A stretch of 19,546 nucleotides of DNA, from NCBI GenBank assembly GCA_017621195.1, contig JAGATO010000067.1, positions 1 through 19,546 of the forward strand. The letters run 5' to 3'. Positions 14,316 to 19,546 of this stretch are shown here, piece by piece (the first letter of the stretch is position 1; every line of letters begins with the position of its first letter). Source of the DNA: Bacillota bacterium (lineage in GTDB: Bacteria; Bacillota; Clostridia; Peptostreptococcales; Anaerovoracaceae). The translations under genes and the position numbers were made by a program. The notes beneath the pieces are model-generated. The model saw nothing but the letters and a program-made list of their open reading frames with translations, had not been told where the DNA came from and did no database searches.

Positions 14316-15476
14316 ATGAAGAGACTGGCGAAGAAAAACAGAATACGGCTGATTCTGTCCGCCGTCATGGTGGCTTGCGGTGCAGGAATCACAGGCGCCT
14401 GCCGGAGCAGCGAAGCGGTTGCCGACTGGTACACCGGCGGTCCGTTTCAGCTGTTTCCCAATGTGGTGGGGCGTCTGACGGGGCTGTTGCCATTTTCGCT
14501 GTACGAAGTGATGTTGTATCTTCTGGCGGCGGGGATGGTCTGGCGGATCTTCCGCGGTCTATCGGGTCTTCTGCTGAGGAGGCGCGATCAGGATTGCGGC
14601 CTGGCTTCCGAAGGCGATGAAGTCGAGGCGGCGCCGCGGCGAAAGGGCGGAATTCAGAATGCGGTTTGCGGTCTGGCCTGTTTTCTGTCGCTGGTGTTCT
14701 GCGTCGCGTCGTTCACCTGCCTTGCCAACTACGGTCGCAGCCCGCTGGCGGGTCAGATCGGGCTGGTGACGCAGCCATCTTCGGTGGAGGAGCTTCGGGA
14801 ACTGTGCCAGGGACTGGCCGACGATGCGGCGGCGGTGATGGATCAGGTCCAGCGAGACCGGGAGCACCAGTTCTCCGTCGACGGGATCGACGTCCAGCAG
14901 GAGGCGCGGAAGGCCATGTACCGTCTGGGCGAGCAGTACGATGTGTTTGAGGGCTACTATCCGCTGCCAAAGCCGGTGCTGTGGTCCGAGGGTATGTCCT
15001 ACATCGACCTGACGGGCATGTATTCTCCCTTTACCATCGAAGCCAACTACAACGCGGCTGCGACCGACTATCTGATCCCCTATACGATCTGCCATGAACT
15101 GGCGCATCTGCGGGGGTTCATCCGGGAGGACGAGGCCGGATTCATCGCCTGGCTTGCCTGCGATCAGTCGGACGATCCTCACCTGCAGTACAGCGGAGCG
15201 GTCAGCGCTCTGCGCTACGCTCTCAACGCCTTGTATCGCGAGGTGGATTACGAGGAGTATGCGGAATTTTACAACGCGCTGCCGCTGGAAATTCGCTGGG
15301 ATTTGTGGAAGAACAGCCAGTACTGGCAGCGCCACCAGACCTTTACGTACCAGGTAGGGACGAAGGTCAACGACGTCTATCTGAAGGTCAATTCTCAGGA
15401 GGGCGGCGTCAAGAGCTACGGTCGCATGGTGGACCTTCTCCTGGCCTACCGCAGGGCCGGAGCGGAGCTGACGTAA
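14316..15476 (+). CDS. DUF3810 membrane protein with HExxH metallopeptidase-like motif
   Basis: 386 residues. Three membrane segments at about 11-29, 56-78 and 116-136 precede a large soluble domain. That domain contains H260-E-L-A-H264 (YTICHELAHLRGFIREDEAGF), with acidic residues E271, D272 and E273 downstream. This is the arrangement of a zincin metallopeptidase site and the signature of DUF3810 proteins, whose substrates are unknown. ATG 14316 follows AAAGGGAGAAG. The upstream extension from 14253 contains the -10 box and is not coding. The gene is 42 bases ahead of trmO and probably shares its transcript, though I see no functional link between the two. Confidence 0.82.
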   Translation: MKRLAKKNRIRLILSAVMVACGAGITGACRSSEAVADWYTGGPFQLFPNVVGRLTGLLPFSLYEVMLYLLAAGMVWRIFRGLSGLLLRRRDQDCGLASEGDEVEAAPRRKGGIQNAVCGLACFLSLVFCVASFTCLANYGRSPLAGQIGLVTQPSSVEELRELCQGLADDAAAVMDQVQRDREHQFSVDGIDVQQEARKAMYRLGEQYDVFEGYYPLPKPVLWSEGMSYIDLTGMYSPFTIEANYNAAATDYLIPYTICHELAHLRGFIREDEAGFIAWLACDQSDDPHLQYSGAVSALRYALNALYREVDYEEYAEFYNALPLEIRWDLWKNSQYWQRHQTFTYQVGTKVNDVYLKVNSQEGGVKSYGRMVDLLLAYRRAGAELT

Positions 15477-15518
15477 CGATGGGAAAGCGCGGCGCAGCGC
15501 AAACGGAAAGGGGATACG

Positions 15519-16217
15519 ATGGAACTGAAGATCATCGCGAGAATTCACAGCGATTTTCCGACCAAGTTCGGAATACCGCGGCAGAGCGGACTGGTCAAAG
15601 GACTGCGGGCAACCGTGGTCTTTGAGCCGGAGTATCGCATCGCGGAAGCTGTCCGCGGGCTGGAGGATTTTTCTCACATCTGGTTGGTGTGGCAGTTCTC
15701 CCAGGCGGTTCGCCAGGATTGGTCGCCCACGGTCCGTCCGCCCCGGCTGGGCGGGAACAAGCGCATGGGCGTGTTTGCCACACGATCGCCCTTCCGGCCC
15801 AACGCCATCGGTCTTTCCTCGGTGGAGCTGGAAAGCATCGAGTACACGAAGGATCTGGGGCCGGTGCTCCACGTCAGCGGAGCGGATCTGATGGACGGGA
15901 CGCCGATTTACGACATTAAGCCGTATCTTCCCTATGCTGACAGCCATCCAGAAGCCCGGGGCGGTTTTGCTCAGGCGGTGGAACGAAGGGAACTGGCGGT
16001 GGATTTTCCGACGGAGCTGCTGGAACAGGTGGCGGAAGATCGCCGGGAAGGGTTGGTGGAGCTGTTAAAACAGGATCCCCGCCCGGCCTATCAGAAAGAT
16101 CCGCAACGGGTTTACGGATTTCCCTTTGGCGGGCTGGAGATCAAGTTTACAGTGGATGACGAGTCCATGCGGGTGACGGTCCGCTCCATAGAGCGGATTG
16201 AGACTATAATACAGTGA
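15519..16217 (+). CDS. trmO: tRNA (adenine(37)-N6)-methyltransferase TrmO (TsaA/YaeB family)
   Basis: 232 residues, the normal length for TrmO, which methylates N6-threonylcarbamoyladenosine at position 37 of some threonine tRNAs with S-adenosylmethionine. It has the unusual small beta-barrel family signatures: RSPFRPNAIGLSSVEL (SAM pocket), LEDFSHIWLVW and DGTPIYDIKPYLPYAD, with the C-terminal extension DPQRVYGFPFGGLEIKF. AAAGGGG lies upstream of ATG 15519. Its 3' end overlaps the 3' end of the convergent PLP-enzyme gene by 14 bases. Confidence 0.93.
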   Translation: MELKIIARIHSDFPTKFGIPRQSGLVKGLRATVVFEPEYRIAEAVRGLEDFSHIWLVWQFSQAVRQDWSPTVRPPRLGGNKRMGVFATRSPFRPNAIGLSSVELESIEYTKDLGPVLHVSGADLMDGTPIYDIKPYLPYADSHPEARGGFAQAVERRELAVDFPTELLEQVAEDRREGLVELLKQDPRPAYQKDPQRVYGFPFGGLEIKFTVDDESMRVTVRSIERIETIIQ

Positions 16218-17238
16218 CGCCGTCGATCAGATCGGCTTCGAAGCCCAGACGATGGAACGGCGTGTTGATGCCGGGGAGACCGCCGGTGTGGAGGAAGATC
16301 ACGGTTTCGCCCTGACGGATCTTTCCTTTCTTGATCATCTGTACCATGCCGTAGAAGGTTTTTCCTGTATAGCAGGGGTCCAGGATGATGGCTTCCTTTC
16401 TGGCCACGTGGCAGACCATGTCGCGGACTTCCCTGACCGGGTTGTTGTAAGCGCCCCAGGTGTATTCCTGAGTGACGTCGAAGTCAGAAGGCGTTACGGT
16501 CATGGTCAGGTCATCGCCGTAGAATTCCTTGACGCGGTTGTAGTACTTCATGACGTGTTCCTGAGGATCGTCGCTCCAGGGAGAGATGCAGACGCCGGTC
16601 AGAGACAGGGGCGAACCTTCGTTTTTCAGCCCGCAGAACAGGCCCAGGTACGTTCCCATGCTTCCGACGGTGGTGACGACGCGAGCGTCCTTCAGGTCCA
16701 TTTCTTCGGCCTGATGGGTCAGCTCCATGGCGCATTCGTAATAGCCAAGGATTCCCAACTCGTTGGAGCCGCCTACGGGGATGTAATAGACCTTTTCGCC
16801 CTGAGCTTCATATTTTTTCGTCATCCGCTCCACCAGGGCAGCCAGCTGCTGACTTTCGGGAACGCCTTCTTTCGGGGCTTCCAGAATCACGTCGGCGCCC
16901 ATGATGCGATCCAGCAGGATGTTGGCCGATACTTCGTTGGGGTAGCGGTCCACGCAACAGATGGCACATCTGAGACCGTACTTGGCGGCAACGGCAGCCG
17001 TCAGACGTCCGTGATTTGTCTGAGCGCCGCCCACGGTCAGAAGCATGGTTGCGCCCTTCTGCTGAGCATCGTACAGGAAGTACTGAAGCTTCCGGAGCTT
17101 GTTGCCGCCGACGCCAAGGTTGGTCAGATCGTCGCGCTTGATGTACAAGCGGATTCCCAGCTCTTCGGACAGGGTAGGAAGATATTCGATGGGAGTGGGA
17201 AGGTGGAGAAAATCCACTTTTTCGTGATGTAACAGCAT
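16204..17238 (-). CDS. PLP-dependent D-cysteine desulfhydrase / ACC deaminase family enzyme
   Basis: 344 residues, fold-type II PLP enzyme. The Schiff-base lysine is K47 (GVGGNKLRKLQ), the substrate-carboxylate loop is GGAQTNHGR (D-cysteine desulfhydrases have GG-x-QSNH), and the C-terminal HTGGLPG is the family's PLP ring and loop region. D-cysteine desulfhydrase makes pyruvate, ammonia and sulfide from D-cysteine; ACC deaminase and other D-amino acid lyases share this fold, so the exact substrate is open. The start at 17238 is preceded by GAGGAGG. An upstream in-frame start at 17310 lies in the promoter -35 box and is rejected. It is monocistronic, converging with trmO. Confidence 0.88.
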   Translation of the reverse strand: MLLHHEKVDFLHLPTPIEYLPTLSEELGIRLYIKRDDLTNLGVGGNKLRKLQYFLYDAQQKGATMLLTVGGAQTNHGRLTAAVAAKYGLRCAICCVDRYPNEVSANILLDRIMGADVILEAPKEGVPESQQLAALVERMTKKYEAQGEKVYYIPVGGSNELGILGYYECAMELTHQAEEMDLKDARVVTTVGSMGTYLGLFCGLKNEGSPLSLTGVCISPWSDDPQEHVMKYYNRVKEFYGDDLTMTVTPSDFDVTQEYTWGAYNNPVREVRDMVCHVARKEAIILDPCYTGKTFYGMVQMIKKGKIRQGETVIFLHTGGLPGINTPFHRLGFEADLIDGVTVL

Positions 17239-17281
17239 AATAACCTCCTCGGATATGATAACATTTTGATCGGATAAGTTC

Positions 17282-17310
17282 AGTATACTCTGAACCGGCC
17301 GGAAGGGCAA
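17282..17310 (-). promoter_or_regulatory. Promoter of the D-cysteine desulfhydrase-like gene
   Basis: On the minus strand TTGCCC (17310-17305) and TATACT (17287-17282) are 17 bases apart, with a start expected near 17275, about 37 bases before the start codon. Confidence 0.65.
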
Positions 17311-17375
17311 TAGAAAAGGTATGCAATAATTACCAAAATTTAACTATTTTGTCGAAAAAACTCGTAAAAATCGGG

Positions 17376-17404
17376 TTGCTACATAATAGATAGGACGGTA
17401 CAAT
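17376..17404 (+). promoter_or_regulatory. Promoter of the 61-residue protein gene
   Basis: TTGCTA (17376-17381) and TACAAT (17399-17404), spacer 17, lie 31 bases before the start codon. Confidence 0.7.
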
Positions 17405-17435
17405 AGAGGTAGAATAAAAGTGCAAGGGGGACGCC

Positions 17436-17621
17436 ATGGATAAGCTGTTACACGAAATACAAGAGATATTGGATCAGACGAGAGCGGACAAAAAGAAGAA
17501 TATGATCCTGCTTCTGGAGATTGCTGTGGAAGCGCTGAAGCGCTGCCCGTCTCTGGCCGATATGCCTCAGGAAGAGTATAAGGAGCTGTTGAGCATTTTG
17601 AAGGAAAAGGATTTAATCTGA
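17436..17621 (+). CDS. Small helical protein of unknown function
   Basis: A 61-residue, mostly charged protein with no membrane segment. Its pattern (LLHEIQEILDQTRADKKKN, LLLEIAVEALKRCP, MPQEEYKELLSILKEK) suggests three amphipathic helices. AAGGGGG lies five bases before ATG and a clear promoter is present, so it is likely real despite its size. It is 103 bases upstream of the XRE regulator in the same direction, without a terminator. I do not recognise a family; a partner of the regulator or an antitoxin-like role would be guesswork. Confidence 0.65.
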   Translation: MDKLLHEIQEILDQTRADKKKNMILLLEIAVEALKRCPSLADMPQEEYKELLSILKEKDLI

Positions 17622-17644
17622 TTCGATTTGATTTGACGAAATAT

Positions 17645-17716
17645 CGTTAGTATAACGTCGGAAACTCGTCGTTTCGTTGGTATAGATAGTTGCTATATAA
17701 TTAACGAAAAGACGAG
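17645..17716. promoter_or_regulatory. XRE regulator promoter and multi-part operator
   Basis: CTCGTCGTTTCGTT (17665-17678) is matched by AACGAAAAGACGAG (17703-17716), its reverse complement with one mismatch. The arms flank the -10 box TATAAT (17696-17701); the left arm covers the -35 position (TTCGTT, 17673-17678) and the right arm runs into the ribosome site. A second dyad CGTTA-GTA-TAACG (17645-17657) lies upstream, and TCGTTAGTATA is nearly repeated as TCGTTGGTATA 31 bases later. This is the layout of an autorepressed XRE promoter. Confidence 0.65.
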
Positions 17717-17724
17717 GTGACGTT

Positions 17725-18075
17725 ATGTTTACAAATCAGGACATCATAGACACGTTGTACGCTCTGTTGAAGGATCGGGGCTGGTCTGTCAATCACCTGG
17801 CGGCTCAGGCCAATCTGTCGCAGAGTACGATCAACTCCATGCTTCACGGACGCGAGGAATATTATCCCTCGTTTCCTACGCTGGGTAAGATCTGTGAGGC
17901 GTTAGGAATTACGGTGTCAGAGTTTTTACGCATGGTGGAGGACGATTACAAGCCGCAGCCATCTCCAGAGGAGTACCGGATGATTCGCGAGATGCAGAAG
18001 CTGTCGTGGAATCAACGGAAGTGTCTTCTGGAATTTCTGGAGGCCGTAAACGACTCCCGAAAGGAGGACGCCTGA
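17725..18075 (+). CDS. XRE-family helix-turn-helix transcriptional regulator
   Basis: 116 residues. An N-terminal XRE (Cro/CI-type) helix-turn-helix spans about 5-65 (LAAQANLSQSTINSMLHG, LGKICEALGITVSEFLRM). The helical C-terminal part (EEYRMIREMQKLSWNQRKCLLEFLEAV) may dimerise. GAGGTGA precedes ATG 17725. The upstream dyads overlapping its promoter suggest negative autoregulation. It lies 75 bases ahead of a sigma factor and an anti-sigma-like gene on the same strand, so it may also set their level. Confidence 0.9.
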   Translation: MFTNQDIIDTLYALLKDRGWSVNHLAAQANLSQSTINSMLHGREEYYPSFPTLGKICEALGITVSEFLRMVEDDYKPQPSPEEYRMIREMQKLSWNQRKCLLEFLEAVNDSRKEDA

Positions 18076-18150
18076 CGAAATTCAACATCGCCAATATGAG
18101 ATAGTAGACGTAGTTTGGATCCAGCAAAAAAAGCAGAAAGCAGTGGCGCT

Positions 18151-18768
18151 ATGAAGAAACAATCTGATCGATTTAGAGACATACCGTATGAGGACAGCCG
18201 GACTCTGATGATAGACGAGGATGGGGCGACTCAATTTTATTACAACTATTTTCATGAGTACAGTGAGTACGTATACAATTGGATCGCTGGCCGAATTGTC
18301 GGTAACGAAGAACTGGTGAGGGATCTTCATCAGGAAACCATGGTGAAGGCGTTGGAGAGCCGTCGAGGCTTGCGTGAGGTTGAACACTGTAAGACATGGT
18401 TATGCACCATTGCATCCCATGTGATTCAGGACTGGTTTCGCAAGCAGAAGAGAGAATGCAGCACCTCGCTGGATTATCTGTTGAATCAAGGTGCGGAGTG
18501 TGAAGCGCGCTTCTGTGCAGGTGGCGACTTGACGTTTAACGAAGTGATTCGCGATTTCGATGCGAAGGCAGTTATGTATTGTCTTGATCGTTTGGACGAG
18601 AAATTCCGTTACGTGATCCGTTATCATCATTTTTCAGATATGACCTTCGAGGAAATTGCGGAGAAGATGAGGGAGAATCCGAATACGGTATCCAGTTGGT
18701 ATTATCGCGGCTGTAAAAAGCTGAAAAAACTTCTGGAAGAGGAAGGCGGTTTTGGGAGGAATGAATAA
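18151..18768 (+). CDS. ECF-like sigma-70 family RNA polymerase sigma factor
   Basis: 205 residues from ATG 18151. Region 2 is at about 18-90 (EYVYNWIAGRIVGNEELVRDLHQETMVKAL quoted in part: LVRDLHQETMVKAL; CKTWLCTIASHVIQDWFRKQKR) and region 4 at about 145-200 (LDRLDEKFRYVIRYHHFSDM, TFEEIAEKMRENPNTVSSW, the -35-recognition helix-turn-helix). No region 3 or 1.1 is present, as in ECF (group 4) sigma factors. A TTG at 18115 would add 12 residues but has no ribosome site; the ATG has only a weak one, so the start is uncertain. Its 3' end overlaps the start of the next gene, a typical sigma/anti-sigma coupling. Confidence 0.88.
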   Translation: MKKQSDRFRDIPYEDSRTLMIDEDGATQFYYNYFHEYSEYVYNWIAGRIVGNEELVRDLHQETMVKALESRRGLREVEHCKTWLCTIASHVIQDWFRKQKRECSTSLDYLLNQGAECEARFCAGGDLTFNEVIRDFDAKAVMYCLDRLDEKFRYVIRYHHFSDMTFEEIAEKMRENPNTVSSWYYRGCKKLKKLLEEEGGFGRNE

Positions 18769-19495
18769 CAGGGAAGAGTGGAGTCAGACGGAGCAGGATC
18801 TGGAGAAGATGCTGGAGAAAATCCGAAAAGAATACCCGGATTTCTGGGCGGAAGAACCGGAACTGCCCCGGGACTGCAAGGCCGGCATGGAGCGCTTTCG
18901 AGAAGAACAAGCCAAAAAGCGCAGACGCCGCGCCCTCATCGCCGCCTGCTGCACCTTCTGCATCCTGGGCAGCACCGCTCTGACGCTCTTCGTCAATTCC
19001 GACACCGCCCACGCGATGAAATTCGCGTTGGAGAAGAAGTACTATGAAGTCAACGGAATGATCTCGGCCATAGACCCGGATAGGGTGAGTGATGAGAATA
19101 CGATATCCGTAACAATAACTGATGAAAATCGTATTGAAGAATATAAAAAGTTTTGGAATGGATTGTTGATCCCTGATTATATGACGGAAGGATATTGTTT
19201 TGAATCATTGAGGATTGAAAAATATCTAACTGGTGAAACTATAGTAAATTATTGTTATTCTAATGGCGATGGGGATAAAGTGGTATTACAAATGAATACC
19301 ATCTTAGAAGAAGACAATAGTATATTATGGATGGAATCAAATGAAGTGAGTAATGGGGATAGGAAGTATAGAGTTTGGACTGACACAATTTTGGACATAA
19401 ATGGAATAGATACACTTTTTCCGGGGCAATTAGTTTCTATCTCAGGCAAAATTTCCAACGAAGAATTAATTAATATTGCAAACCAATTGAAATAG
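18761..19495 (+). CDS. Single-pass membrane protein, probable anti-sigma factor with AT-rich outer domain
   Basis: 244 residues. A charged cytoplasmic N-terminus (~1-57), an RRRR stop, one membrane segment (~60-80, ALIAACCTFCILGSTALTLF) and a ~165-residue outer domain. Partner location (8-base overlap with the sigma gene, ATGAATAA) and topology point to an anti-sigma factor that holds the sigma factor at the membrane; I recognise no named anti-sigma motif. ATG 18761 has GGGAGG only one base upstream, so translational coupling or the TTG at 18752 (AGGAAGG five bases upstream) are both possible. Bases up to about 19075 are GC-rich (62% in 18901-18960), whereas the rest is AT-rich (30% GC in 19141-19200), with a sharp switch inside the frame. 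The outer half looks acquired or swapped. Confidence 0.75.
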   Translation: MNNREEWSQTEQDLEKMLEKIRKEYPDFWAEEPELPRDCKAGMERFREEQAKKRRRRALIAACCTFCILGSTALTLFVNSDTAHAMKFALEKKYYEVNGMISAIDPDRVSDENTISVTITDENRIEEYKKFWNGLLIPDYMTEGYCFESLRIEKYLTGETIVNYCYSNGDGDKVVLQMNTILEEDNSILWMESNEVSNGDRKYRVWTDTILDINGIDTLFPGQLVSISGKISNEELINIANQLK

Positions 19496-19515
19496 CAGTC
19501 ATTTTGACTGCTATT
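19491..19515 (+). terminator. Hairpin at the end of the sigma/anti-sigma unit
   Basis: A perfect 10-bp inverted repeat AATAGCAGTC (19491-19500) / GACTGCTATT (19506-19515) with a five-base loop starts at the stop codon. It lacks a good T-run, so termination is plausible but weak. The last ~30 bases of the window show nothing else. Confidence 0.5.
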
Positions 19516-19546
19516 AATCTAGATACTCATAAAACGATATTGTGCT

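Noticed and set aside
14559..15947. 462-codon minus-strand frame opposite DUF3810 and trmO
   Set aside because: Spans two unrelated real genes and their spacer; high-GC shadow without motifs.
16252..17232. 326-codon plus-strand frame opposite the PLP enzyme
   Set aside because: Shadow of the D-cysteine desulfhydrase-like gene, which has the catalytic lysine, promoter and ribosome site on the other strand.
1..19546. CRISPR array, insertion sequence, prophage or attachment site
   Set aside because: I looked for regular repeat-spacer units, transposase motifs, terminal inverted repeats and tRNA-adjacent integrase genes and saw none; the tRNA-Pro is followed by its own terminator and mreB.

Overview
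The window looks like a chromosomal piece of an anaerobic, rod-forming member of the Bacillota (Clostridia-like). The reasons are strong AGGAGG-type ribosome binding sites, several GTG/TTG starts, consensus sigma-A promoters, T-rich intrinsic terminators, an MreB/Mbl actin, a DUF1836 protein, an AtoE-type fatty-acid transporter and a PAS/sigma-54 activator of the kind common in fermentative Clostridia. I cannot name the species. Base composition is mid-to-high GC in most genes, with AT-rich intergenic spacers.

Layout. 1-915: C-terminal end of a Na+/phosphate cotransporter with its PhoU-like tail. 1087-1234: a complete tRNA-Pro(GGG) unit with promoter and terminator. 1271-2433: a single mreB/mbl gene. 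2450-3586: a THUMP/RlmL-type rRNA methyltransferase. 3624-5778: an operon of a DUF1836 protein and a MocR-type GntR regulator whose PLP lysine is replaced. 5779-6012: an AT-rich spacer with a direct repeat, an orphan promoter and a strong bidirectional terminator. 6013-6894 (minus): a LysR regulator, divergent from a YtcJ-like amidohydrolase (7269-8861).

9026-14219 is the most interesting part. A PAS/AAA+/Fis sigma-54 activator is followed by three tandem copies of an imperfect palindrome, a terminator, and a near-perfect -24/-12 promoter. Downstream lie a 3-hydroxyacyl-CoA-dehydrogenase-family enzyme, a beta-keto acid cleavage enzyme (BKACE, DUF849), an AtoE-type short-chain fatty acid transporter and a tiny zinc ribbon. 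The simplest reading is a sigma-54-controlled route that imports a beta-hydroxy acid, oxidises it to a beta-keto acid, and splits this with acetyl-CoA into acetoacetate and a new acyl-CoA. It resembles the E. coli ato logic (sigma-54 activator plus AtoE), with BKACE chemistry replacing CoA transferase and thiolase. The substrate is not readable from the sequence.

14316-17238: a DUF3810 membrane metallopeptidase-like protein and TrmO (plus strand), converging on a D-cysteine desulfhydrase/ACC-deaminase-family PLP enzyme (minus strand). 17376-19515: a 61-residue protein of unknown function, then an XRE regulator with an elaborate operator, an ECF-like sigma factor and a membrane anti-sigma-like protein. 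The outer half of the last protein is sharply AT-rich, suggesting a swapped sensor domain.
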